64,000 bases of DNA, from the NCBI RefSeq assembly GCF_000472385.1, contig NZ_AWZU01000019.1, positions 309-64,308 on the forward strand, in the 5' to 3' direction. The notes beneath the pieces are model-generated. The model had not been told where the DNA came from. It saw only the letters and a list, made by a program, of their open reading frames with translations, and did not search any database. The DNA comes from Bradyrhizobium sp. ARR65 (GTDB lineage Bacteria > Pseudomonadota > Alphaproteobacteria > Rhizobiales > Xanthobacteraceae). Of the stretch, positions 41,259 to 48,920 are shown one piece after another (positions within the stretch are counted from its first letter, which is position 1; each line of letters opens with the position of its first letter). The translations under genes were made by a program, and so were the position numbers.

Positions 41259-42344
41259 GTGTTGAGTACGACAGACGATCTTCGGATCAAGGAAATCAAG
41301 GAGCTGAGTACGCCGGAAGAGGTGATGCGCGAAGTCCCGCGCACCCTGACTGCGACACGCGTCGTCATGGCCGCGCGCAATGCCATTCACGGCATCCTCA
41401 ATGGCACAGATGATCGACTTCTGGTGATCGTGGGCCCCTGCTCGATCCACGATCCCGCGGCTGCAATCGACTATGCCGAACGGCTCGCCGCCATGCGTGA
41501 ACAGCTTTCCGACAGGCTCGAGATCGTCATGCGGGTCTATTTCGAGAAGCCGCGAACGACGGTCGGCTGGAAAGGACTGATCAATGATCCCGACCTCGAC
41601 GGCAGCTTCAACATCAACAAGGGCCTGCGGCTGGCGCGCTCCGTCCTCTCTGCGATCAACAATCTCGGCCTGCCGGCCGGGACCGAATTCCTCGATGTGA
41701 CCACGCCGCAATACATTGCCGACCTGGTGTCGTGGGCTGCGATCGGCGCGCGGACCACGGAAAGCCAGATTCACCGCCAGCTCGCCTCCGGCCTCTCCTG
41801 CCCGGTCGGCTTCAAGAACGGCACGGACGGCAACGTCCGCATCGCGGCTGAAGCGGTGATGGCGGCCTCGCATCCCCACCATTTCATGGCGGTCACCAAG
41901 GGCGGACGCTCGGCGATCGCGGCGACCAGCGGCAACCACGACTGCCATATCATCCTGCGGGGCGGCCGCGCGCCCAATTACGATTCTGCCAGCGTCGAGG
42001 CGGCCGCGGCCGAGCTCGCGCGATCAGGCGTGGCACCGCGTCTGATGATCGACACCAGCCATGCCAACAGCAACAAGAAACCGGAGAATCAGCCGCAAGT
42101 CGTCGCCGATATCGCTCGCCAGCTCTCCGAAGGCGAGCGCCGCATCCTGGGCGTCATGATCGAGAGCAATCTGCTCGCGGGGCGGCAGGACGTGCGGCCT
42201 GGTGCGGCGCTCGCCTATGGTCAGAGCATCACCGACGGCTGCATCGACTGGGAGACCACGGTGCCGGCCCTCAACCTCCTGGCCGACGCGGTCGCGGCGC
42301 GACGGCAGAGCCAGCGCGGCGACGTGCGGGAGTGTTCGGCCTAG
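41259..42344 (+). CDS. 3-deoxy-7-phosphoheptulonate (DAHP) synthase, class I AroF/G/H type
   Basis: A 361-residue enzyme that condenses PEP and erythrose-4-P in the first step of aromatic amino acid synthesis. Motifs are IVGPCSIHDP (about 58-67), FEKPRTTVGWKG (about 95-106), LPAGTEFLDVTTPQY, GARTTESQIHRQLASGLSCP and DTSHANSNKKP. It is the E. coli-like class I type with an N-terminal regulatory extension, so feedback inhibition by an aromatic amino acid is likely. GTG at 41259 is chosen because aggag lies 6 bases upstream; frames can be extended to ATG 41229 or 41190. Controlled by the attenuator just upstream. Confidence 0.92.
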   Translation: MLSTTDDLRIKEIKELSTPEEVMREVPRTLTATRVVMAARNAIHGILNGTDDRLLVIVGPCSIHDPAAAIDYAERLAAMREQLSDRLEIVMRVYFEKPRTTVGWKGLINDPDLDGSFNINKGLRLARSVLSAINNLGLPAGTEFLDVTTPQYIADLVSWAAIGARTTESQIHRQLASGLSCPVGFKNGTDGNVRIAAEAVMAASHPHHFMAVTKGGRSAIAATSGNHDCHIILRGGRAPNYDSASVEAAAAELARSGVAPRLMIDTSHANSNKKPENQPQVVADIARQLSEGERRILGVMIESNLLAGRQDVRPGAALAYGQSITDGCIDWETTVPALNLLADAVAARRQSQRGDVRECSA

Positions 42345-42357
42345 AGACTTCGGCGTC

Positions 42358-42761
42358 AGCTTGACGTGGTCATCAACTTTGGCAATGCAGCCGCCAGCGC
42401 GTCCACGGCGACGCGAACTTTCCCCGGCAAGCGCGGCGTCTGCAGCCATAGCGCTCCCCTGACCGCCGCGATGGCGCGCGGCGGCATCCTGATCGAATAT
42501 GGCGGCTTGAGCCCGGAGCCGACGCCTTTTCCGCTGTTCACGGTGCTGAGCAAATGCCTGACGCTGCGCGGCTACCTCGTCCACGAGATTACCGGAGATC
42601 CGACGCGGCTGGAGGTTGCGAAAGCGTTCATTCTCGAGGGATTGGAATCGGGTGCGCTCCGGCCGGTCATCGCCAAGACCTTTCGATTCGAGCAGATCGT
42701 CGAAGCGCATCGCTTTCTCGAATCGAACCAGCAATTCGGCAAGGTCGTCGTGACGATTTGA
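42358..42761 (+). pseudogene. Zinc-type alcohol dehydrogenase / quinone reductase, C-terminal remnant
   Basis: The frame encodes only the last 130 or so residues of a medium-chain dehydrogenase. It includes DVVINFGNA, AMARGGILIEYGGLSPEPTP, LTLRGYLVHEITGDP and RFEQIVEAHRFLESNQQFGK. The GroES-like catalytic half and the nucleotide loop are missing. The sequence between NFGNA and AMARGG is degraded. It directly follows the DAHP synthase stop codon, so a deletion probably brought the two together. Confidence 0.7.
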
Positions 42762-43071
42762 CCGATTATGCGATGCTTACTTCGCGGCGCCGTTCAGCAC
42801 GGCTAACAATTCGTTTCAGCCAGCAACTCCGAGTTCTTGGTCGATACGGTGCCATCCCACAGGCCGAGACGTAAAGCCGCGCCGGCAAACAGCAGCGCGA
42901 GCAGGCAAACCATCGAACCGCCGTGGCTCGCGCATGCGAATCCCCACAGCGCCGATCAGCCGCGATCGCCAGCGCGGCCGGCGATCGGCGCGACGACAGC
43001 ACCGCCCGCACCGGCAAGCGCAAACAGGGGCATTCCCGCTCGCGGCAAGGTTCTCCGCCGAGCGCTGGTGA
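42762..43071. other. Intergenic, nothing recognised
   Basis: No convincing frame, hairpin or repeat is seen between the dehydrogenase remnant and the ICRGC-tail gene. Confidence 0.4.
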
Positions 43072-43335
43072 TCAGCAGCCGCGGCAGATGCTTTTGATCT
43101 TCTTGTCGAGCGCTGCGTCTTCCTTGTTCGCGGGATCGTTCGGATTGCTCAAATTCTGTTCGCTGGGCACGTCGCCGGCCCGCGGCTGACGATGACCGAC
43201 TGGCGCCTCCGGTATGCCACCGTGGATCGTCTGGCCTACCGACGGTGACGATGATCCCTTGTTGCCGCTCTGCGCAACAGCGGCGGTCCCACTGAGGAGA
43301 ATCATGAGCGCTACCAAACCAATCTTTTCCTTCAT
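43072..43335 (-). CDS. Small secreted protein with C-terminal ICRGC tail (3)
   Basis: An 87-residue protein with signal peptide (MKEKIGLVALMILLSGTAAV, cleavage near AVAQ). The mature part is polar and disordered (Ser/Gly/Pro/Asn), then a charged helix EDAALDKKIKSICRGC. Shares only the terminal helix and ICRGC with the proteins at 32315 and 34454. The start at 43335 follows ggagg. Function unknown. Confidence 0.72.
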   Translation of the reverse strand: MKEKIGLVALMILLSGTAAVAQSGNKGSSSPSVGQTIHGGIPEAPVGHRQPRAGDVPSEQNLSNPNDPANKEDAALDKKIKSICRGC

Positions 43336-43369
43336 GTTGCTCCTCCGTCGAAGAATTGAGAAATGCAAG

Positions 43370-44470
43370 CTATCGTGATCGCGGCTCGGGCGGGTAGAGA
43401 TGCACTTCGCCACAATAGTCGACGATACGATAGCGCGTTTCCCTATTTGCATCACGTTCACTCACAGAAGAATCTTCGCTCGCGAGATAGTTCGGTCCAA
43501 CCGGCGATTTACCGGCACCACCCGGAATGTCCAGCACATAGTCCGGCTGACACAATCCGGACACCCGCCCTCGCAAGCCTTTCATCAGCGCCTGTCCCTC
43601 AGCCAGCGTGGTACGCAGATGCGCCGTCCCGGGCGCGAGGTCACCATGATGCAGGTAATAGGGCTTGATGCGGCATTCAACGAAGGCTCGCATCAATTCC
43701 TCCAAAGCGGCGGGGTTGTCATTGACGCCGCGCAAAAGCACCGACTGGCTCACCATCGGAATGCCCGCGTCGATCAGCCGCGCGACAGAGGCGCGCGCCC
43801 TATCCGTCAATTCCCTGGCATGATTGGCATGCAGCGCCAGCCAGACCGTGGCGCCCGGCACTTTCAGCGCGCTCACGAGATCCTCGCTGATCCGTAAGGG
43901 ATCGGCGACCGGCACCCGGGTATGAATCCGGAGGATCTTGACGTGGTCGATCTGAGCGAGATCGGTCATGACCTGCGCAAGCCGCCGCGGCGACAGCATC
44001 AGCGGATCGCCGCCGGTCAGGATGACTTCCCAGATTTCGCTGTGGGCGCGAATATAGTCGAGCGCTCCCGCATAGGCCGCATCGGATAAGGCGCTCTCCT
44101 TGCCGGGACCGACCATCTCCCGGCGAAAGCAGAAGCGGCAATAGACCGCGCAGACATGAACCAGCTTCAAGAGCACCCGGTCGGGATAGCGGTGCACGAT
44201 GCCGGCGACCGGCGAATGTGTATCATCGCCGATCGGATCGACATTCTCGCCCGCGGTGACCGACAGCTCCTGCCGGCTCGGGATGAATTGGCGCGCAATC
44301 GGATCGGCGGGATCATTGGCGTCGATCAGCGCGGCAATATCGGGCGTCACGGCGATCGCATAGCGCGCCGCAACCTTTTGCAGCTCGGCAAGATCGGATT
44401 CCGGCGCAAGGCCGTGTGCGACGAGTTCGCCGGCATCGCGGAGGGTGGTTGCAAAATTCATTCTGCTCAT
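43370..44470 (-). CDS. epmB: EF-P (R)-beta-lysine synthase, lysine 2,3-aminomutase family
   Basis: A 366-residue radical SAM/PLP enzyme. The cluster motif C107-x3-C111-x2-C114 lies in VCAVYCRFCFRREMV. ILTGGDPLMLSPRRL binds SAM, and the PLP lysine is in PGGAGKSPVGPNYL near the C terminus. It converts (S)-alpha-lysine to (R)-beta-lysine for attachment to elongation factor P. It overlaps epmA by 4 bases and stands opposite efp, which decides the assignment over free lysine aminomutase. Confidence 0.93.
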   Translation of the reverse strand: MSRMNFATTLRDAGELVAHGLAPESDLAELQKVAARYAIAVTPDIAALIDANDPADPIARQFIPSRQELSVTAGENVDPIGDDTHSPVAGIVHRYPDRVLLKLVHVCAVYCRFCFRREMVGPGKESALSDAAYAGALDYIRAHSEIWEVILTGGDPLMLSPRRLAQVMTDLAQIDHVKILRIHTRVPVADPLRISEDLVSALKVPGATVWLALHANHARELTDRARASVARLIDAGIPMVSQSVLLRGVNDNPAALEELMRAFVECRIKPYYLHHGDLAPGTAHLRTTLAEGQALMKGLRGRVSGLCQPDYVLDIPGGAGKSPVGPNYLASEDSSVSERDANRETRYRIVDYCGEVHLYPPEPRSR

Positions 44471-45519
44471 CTGTCAAAGGCCGCCGGCGTCCACACCACC
44501 TGGTCGATGCGCAAGGCCCCGCTCGCCAGCATCACCAGCCGGTCGAAGCCGAGCGCAACCCCGCTCGCCGGCGGCATCCGGGCCAGAGCGGCTAAAAACT
44601 CCTCGTCCAGCGGATAGCGCTCGCCATAGCGGCGCTGCTTCTCGTCCATCGCAAGCCCAAAACGGCGGCGCTGCTCGTTCGCGTCGGTCAATTCGCCGAA
44701 CCCGTTGGCGAGCTCGACGCCGCAGGCATAAACCTCGAAGCGTTCCGCAACGCGGGGGTCGGCAGGTTTCACGCGCGCCAGCGCGGCTTCCGGCGCCGGG
44801 TATTCGAACAAGACCGTCAAACGTCCCTGCCCCAGATGGGGTTCTATATGCTCCACCAGGATTTTGCTGAAAATATCGGACCAGGTGTCATCGTCGGCGA
44901 CGCGCACCTTCTGCCCCGCCGCGGCCGCGAGCTGCGCACGATCGCCCTCGGCGCCATTGATCGTCATGAGCAGGTCAATCCCTGCATAGCGCTCGAAGGC
45001 CGCCGCCACCGTCAAGAATTCCGGTGCGGCGAAGGGATCGGCAGCCCTGCCGCGGAAGGAGAATTGCCGGATCCCGGTGGCCCTCGCGGCCTCTACAATC
45101 ACCGCGGCACAATCGCCTATCACCACATCGTAAGGCGCGTTGGCGCGGTACCATTCCAGCATGGTAAATTCCGGCAGGTGCAGATCGCCGCGCTCGCGGT
45201 CGCGGAACACCCGGGCGAATTCCACGATCTTGTCTTCGCCCGCGGCCAGCAGCTTCTTGCAGGCAAATTCGGGCGAGGTGCGCAAGAACCGCGTCAGCCG
45301 CTCGCCACTGCTGCGGGTCACTTCGGTCCGCGGCGCGTGCAGGTGGGTCTCATTTCCCGGCGAGACCTGCAAAATCCCGGTCTCCACCTCGGTAAATCCC
45401 TGAGCCTCGAACCACGCCCGCAACGCGCGGGTGACCGCAACGCGCGCGGCCAGGAACGGCCGCGCATCGGCGTGGCGTGAGGCCGACCACCAAGGCGAAG
45501 ACGGGACGTTTTCGGCCAT
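44467..45519 (-). CDS. epmA: EF-P lysine--lysine ligase (truncated LysRS-like)
   Basis: A 350-residue class II aminoacyl-tRNA synthetase-like protein without an anticodon-binding domain. Motif 2 is [20 protein letters not shown], and motif 3 is [13 protein letters not shown]. It activates beta-lysine and transfers it to the conserved lysine of EF-P. Start at ATG 45519 is preferred (aagga about 10 bases upstream); ATG 45531 is the alternative. Divergent from efp, with 138 bases between the starts. Confidence 0.93.
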   Translation of the reverse strand: MAENVPSSPWWSASRHADARPFLAARVAVTRALRAWFEAQGFTEVETGILQVSPGNETHLHAPRTEVTRSSGERLTRFLRTSPEFACKKLLAAGEDKIVEFARVFRDRERGDLHLPEFTMLEWYRANAPYDVVIGDCAAVIVEAARATGIRQFSFRGRAADPFAAPEFLTVAAAFERYAGIDLLMTINGAEGDRAQLAAAAGQKVRVADDDTWSDIFSKILVEHIEPHLGQGRLTVLFEYPAPEAALARVKPADPRVAERFEVYACGVELANGFGELTDANEQRRRFGLAMDEKQRRYGERYPLDEEFLAALARMPPASGVALGFDRLVMLASGALRIDQVVWTPAAFDR

Positions 45520-45657
45520 CAGGCTTGCCATCCTTGTGGCGGCAAAACGCTGGCATCCCGCGACAAAATCAGTATGTTGCGGCCCGAAACCGCACCGTTC
45601 GTACCCCCAAACCGGCATTTGTCGCCGTTTCGGGCCAAAATATCAGGAAAAGCAGCT

Positions 45658-46224
45658 TTGAGAGTCATCGCCAGCTCTATTCGCAAAGGCAACGTCATCG
45701 AGCAAGACGGCAAGCTCTATGTCGTTCTGAGCGCCGAGAACATCCATCCCGGCAAGGGAACCCCGGTCAGCCAGATCGAAATGCGCCGAATCAGCGACGG
45801 CGTGAAGGTCTCGGAGCGCTACAAGACCACCGACCAGGTGGAAAAGGCGACCGTTGAGGAGCGCAACTTCACCTACCTCTATGAAGACGCCGACGGCTAC
45901 CATTTCATGAACCCCGAGACCTATGACCAGGTCCAGGTGCCCAAGGAGATCGTCGGCAGTTCGGCCCCGTATTTGCAGGAAAGCATGACCGTCAAGCTGT
46001 TGATGCACGACACCACCCCCGTGGCCATGCAGCTACCGCAGCGGGTAACGCTGGAAGTGGTGGAAACCGAGCCGGTCACCAAGGGCCAGACCGCTTCTTC
46101 CTCCTATAAGCCCGCCGTGCTCTCCAACGGCGTGCGCACCCAGGTGCCCCCACACATCACCGTCGGCACCCGGATCGTGGTGATGACCGAAGACGGCTCT
46201 TACGCCGAGCGCGCGAAGGACTGA
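45658..46224 (+). CDS. efp: Translation elongation factor P
   Basis: A 188-residue EF-P with three OB-like domains. It relieves ribosome stalling at polyproline. The acceptor lysine lies at the tip of domain I in [12 protein letters not shown] (K33 counting from the start codon), the standard beta-lysylation site. Conserved C-terminal sequence includes [17 protein letters not shown] and [13 protein letters not shown]. The start is TTG at 45658, supported by aggaaaa upstream and by the usual N terminus [11 protein letters not shown]. Confidence 0.96.
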   Translation: MRVIASSIRKGNVIEQDGKLYVVLSAENIHPGKGTPVSQIEMRRISDGVKVSERYKTTDQVEKATVEERNFTYLYEDADGYHFMNPETYDQVQVPKEIVGSSAPYLQESMTVKLLMHDTTPVAMQLPQRVTLEVVETEPVTKGQTASSSYKPAVLSNGVRTQVPPHITVGTRIVVMTEDGSYAERAKD

Positions 46225-46227
46225 CAT

Positions 46228-46245
46228 CGGAGCGATTTCGCTCCG
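46228..46245 (+). terminator. Short hairpin after efp
   Basis: cggagcg, loop attt, then cgctccg directly after the efp stop codon. The stem is perfect, but there is no T-run, so terminator function is only probable. Confidence 0.4.
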
Positions 46246-46255
46246 GGACCACAGG

Positions 46256-46483
46256 TTGGGCCGAAAGGCTGTCCGGTTTGTCGCAGGCTCGCCGGCAGCT
46301 CTCGCCTTGGTTCCCGTCGGCGGCTTAGGCCTTTCTGCCGTGGAGTTCCGGACGCCGACTATCTCAGTGCAGCCTTCAGCTGGTTTCGGCGTGGCTTACG
46401 TCGCCTCGTGCCTGCGTGGCTGCGGCTGGATCTGGGTCAATCCCTATGAGCGCCTGATCCGCGGCCGCGGCCACGGTATCTGA
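46256..46483 (+). CDS. Possible small exported protein (75 aa)
   Basis: A 75-codon frame from a TTG at 46256. It has a hydrophobic N-terminal region (AALALVPVGGLGLSAV) and a C terminus containing VASCLRGCGWIWVNPYERLI. No good ribosome binding site is seen and no family is recognised. It is a weak call, based on the signal-peptide-like start and the Cys-Gly-rich tail. Confidence 0.3.
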   Translation: MGRKAVRFVAGSPAALALVPVGGLGLSAVEFRTPTISVQPSAGFGVAYVASCLRGCGWIWVNPYERLIRGRGHGI

Positions 46484-46564
46484 CCGCGGATCGCGGAATG
46501 CCCAGTGGCGCATGCGCGCCCGGACGAGGTGCAGCGTCCGACCCAACGCCAGGCGGGGAAATTC

Positions 46565-46951
46565 TCAATAGAGCGCAAAGTAAGCGATCATCGTTATCAC
46601 GATCAGCGCCAGTACCACCGACAGAATGAGCTCGGCCCTGACGCCGCGCGCCGAATGCGATTGCTGGTCGTCGATCCACCGACTCGTGCGAACGAAGCGG
46701 AGCAGCGAGGTGGCGATAATGGCGATGCCGACGAGGGTCAGCGCCAGTCCGTCGTAATGGCTGAAGGCGCCGGACAGCGCTTCCAGGCGCAAATTCTTCG
46801 AAGTGCCGAACGCGTTCGCCTCCGCCATCGTCCGCACAAACAGATTGAACTTTTCGACCACAAAGCCGAACGCGATAACCGCGATGCCGGTGCGCACCCA
46901 AGCGAGAAAGGTGCGCTCGTTCGCGGCGTGATCTGAATATCGCTCTATCAT
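46565..46951 (-). CDS. DUF202 / YidH-family membrane protein
   Basis: A 128-residue protein with three helices. Its N terminus, MIERYSDHAANERTFLAWVR, carries the DUF202 signature (NERTxLAWxRT), and the first helix is TGIAVIAFGFVVEKF. Function unknown. Start at 46951 has gagg 5 bases upstream. Confidence 0.85.
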   Translation of the reverse strand: MIERYSDHAANERTFLAWVRTGIAVIAFGFVVEKFNLFVRTMAEANAFGTSKNLRLEALSGAFSHYDGLALTLVGIAIIATSLLRFVRTSRWIDDQQSHSARGVRAELILSVVLALIVITMIAYFALY

Positions 46952-47105
46952 TGAGACCTCATGAGCGGACAAAAACGGGACTTGCGGGGCGAGGAGATTG
47001 TAGCTGGTGAGCAATGCACGGCGCCACAACCTGCTTGCTCCGCGCCCGATCCCTGACCGCGGAGTTCTACGACCGCCGCTCCCTAAAGGCCCGTTTTGGT
47101 TTGCC

Positions 47106-47618
47106 TCACTCGATGAAGGTGGTGAGTTGCGCGCCCTCGTCGGCCACGAACACGGCAATCAACTCGGCCGGTTCGGTATTGCTCGCATTGGCCGAAACAA
47201 GATGCGTCGAACCGGGCGGCTCGAAGAAGGATTGGCCGACCTTGAATGTCTCAAGCGAACCGCCGCCGAGTTGGGAGCGGATTTCGCCCCTGGTGATGTA
47301 GGCGGTCACCGAACCGGCATGCCGATGCGCACGCGAGAAGCCGCCGGGACCGTAGAAGACGCGTACGATGGTGACGCGCTTGCCCGGCACGTTAGGCAGC
47401 GGATACGAGGCGATCGGCTCGACCTTGTCGAGCGGCGATCCCGCAGCGGCGGCGCTGCCGCAAATCGGCGCCACGAGACCGGACATTGCATCCATCGTCA
47501 CAGGCAGCGCCTTTCCAAGAGCGAGCGCGCAGGCCAAGCCCGCAAACACGGACAGCGAGATCGGCCGCGCAGCGGACCGCACCGGCGCGAAAGCGAATAT
47601 TGCTGGGATCGATATCAT
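47106..47618 (-). CDS. Cupin-domain protein with N-terminal signal/anchor
   Basis: A 170-residue protein. A hydrophobic segment (about 16-40, ISLSVFAGLACALALGKALP) precedes a single cupin. Motif 1 is FYGPGGFSRAHRHAGSVTAY (HxH metal site and further residues), motif 2 is GQSFFEPPGSTHLVSANAS. The substrate is unknown; as a periplasmic cupin it may bind a small metabolite or metal. The start at 47618 follows aggagag. The codirectional AhpD-like gene ends 41 bases upstream of it, so the two may be cotranscribed. Confidence 0.8.
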   Translation of the reverse strand: MISIPAIFAFAPVRSAARPISLSVFAGLACALALGKALPVTMDAMSGLVAPICGSAAAAGSPLDKVEPIASYPLPNVPGKRVTIVRVFYGPGGFSRAHRHAGSVTAYITRGEIRSQLGGGSLETFKVGQSFFEPPGSTHLVSANASNTEPAELIAVFVADEGAQLTTFIE

Positions 47619-47658
47619 GTTTCTCTCCTGGATTGTTGTCCCTCCCCTGCCCTCCGCC

Positions 47659-48132
47659 TCAGCTTGTGGCGCGCGTGGCCTGTCGCGCCGGCGGCGTCCA
47701 GCGGAAGGCGACGCCGAACCGGTTCCAGACATTGATCACCGCGACAGCCGAGCTGAGATAGACCAGCTCTTTCTCCGAAAATTGCGCGCTGGCTTGCCCG
47801 TAGACCTCATCGCTCACGCCGTTTGGCAGCAAGGTCAGTGCCTCCGTCCACGCCAATGCGGCGCGCTCTCGGGCTGAGAACTGCGGCGCCTCGCGCCAGA
47901 CCACCAGGAGATTGAGCTTGTCGATCGACATGCCGAGCCGCTCCGCCTCGAAGAGATGAAACTGCACGCAGAAGGCGCAGCCGTTGATCTGGGAGGCGCG
48001 AATCTTCACCAGCTCCAACAGCTCCTTCTCCAGGCCGGCGTTGCCGGCGAGCTGACTCAGCGCCGCTACACGCTCGTAGATGTCGGGCGCGAGCGCCCTA
48101 AAATCCGGATAGTCCTTGCGGGCGTGTGACAT
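47659..48132 (-). CDS. AhpD-like carboxymuconolactone decarboxylase-family protein
   Basis: A 157-residue AhpD-fold protein. The redox pair and proton relay are in KIRASQINGCAFCVQFHLFE (CxxC followed by His), with NVWNRFGVAFRWTPP at the C terminus. Members act as alkylhydroperoxidases or thiol-disulphide partners. ATG at 48132 follows gagg with 8-base spacing; an in-frame GTG three codons earlier is less likely. Divergent from a MarR gene across a palindromic operator, so peroxide or phenolic induction is plausible. Confidence 0.9.
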   Translation of the reverse strand: MSHARKDYPDFRALAPDIYERVAALSQLAGNAGLEKELLELVKIRASQINGCAFCVQFHLFEAERLGMSIDKLNLLVVWREAPQFSARERAALAWTEALTLLPNGVSDEVYGQASAQFSEKELVYLSSAVAVINVWNRFGVAFRWTPPARQATRATS

Positions 48133-48149
48133 GTCGATCACCTCGTGAT

Positions 48150-48182
48150 ATAAGAGCTCTGATCGATTATAAGAGCTCTTAT
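48150..48182. promoter_or_regulatory. Paired palindromic operator for the MarR regulator
   Basis: A perfect 14-bp palindrome ataagagctcttat at 48169-48182 and a second copy (ataagagctct) at 48150-48160, with starts 19 bases apart, fill the space between the divergent ahpD-like and marR genes. The right copy ends 3 bases before the marR ATG, so binding would repress both genes. Confidence 0.7.
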
Positions 48183-48185
48183 CTC

Positions 48186-48782
48186 ATGCGCAAGTTGGAT
48201 ATGAAGCCGCGAGAGCCGCGGCACGAGGAGCCGGGCAGAGTTCGAAAACCACGTCCGAAGGCGCGCTCGAAAACATCACTTCCCAGCAAGGAAGGTGTCG
48301 CCGTCACGAGGCTGCCCGTCCCCGTGCGGCCGCCGCCGGTGGGCGAGGGCAAGCGCGGCGAAAGCGGCCATCTCGGCTATCTACTGCGCCAAGCCCAGGC
48401 GGCATCGCGCCTCGCCTTGGAGCGCTCGCTTGCCGAATTTGGTGCAACGGTGCCGCAATTCATCGTGCTCACCATGCTCAAGGCCTATCCGGGCCTATCC
48501 GGCGCCGATCTCGCCCGCGTCGCTTTGCTCACGCCGCAAACGATCGGCGTCATCATCCGCAATCTCGAGCGTGACGGCGCGATCAGAAAGACGCCGCATC
48601 CAGTGCATGGGCGGATGCTGCAATGGACGCTAACGGCGCACGGCATTACCCTGCTCGAGCAATGCCGCAAGCGGGCGATGGCGTTGGAACAGCGGCTTGC
48701 GGCGGGCCTGACGGCCAAAGACGAGCGCATCATCCGGGAGTGGCTTGCCAACATCGCCGTGAGGCTGCAGCAGGAGAGCTAG
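48186..48782 (+). CDS. MarR-family transcriptional regulator
   Basis: A 198-residue protein. A long basic, Pro-rich N-terminal extension (1-60) precedes a MarR fold. Recognition features are GLSGADLARVALLTPQTIGV and the wing IRKTPHPVHGRMLQWTLTAH. A typical MarR protein has about 145 residues, so a start further inside (for instance near 48298) cannot be excluded. It should bind the palindromes just upstream and respond to a phenolic or oxidant. Confidence 0.88.
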   Translation: MRKLDMKPREPRHEEPGRVRKPRPKARSKTSLPSKEGVAVTRLPVPVRPPPVGEGKRGESGHLGYLLRQAQAASRLALERSLAEFGATVPQFIVLTMLKAYPGLSGADLARVALLTPQTIGVIIRNLERDGAIRKTPHPVHGRMLQWTLTAHGITLLEQCRKRAMALEQRLAAGLTAKDERIIREWLANIAVRLQQES

Positions 48783-48920
48783 AGCTCCCTGGCAAAGCCG
48801 GTTTTGCGGCGGCGCGAAGGCAGACGTCACCGGAAGTCGGAGTCGGGCACATACCGGAAGTCCGCGAGATATCTGATTGAGCCGTTCGGCGGCGAACCTT
48901 TCGTGATGTGGACGTCCGAC

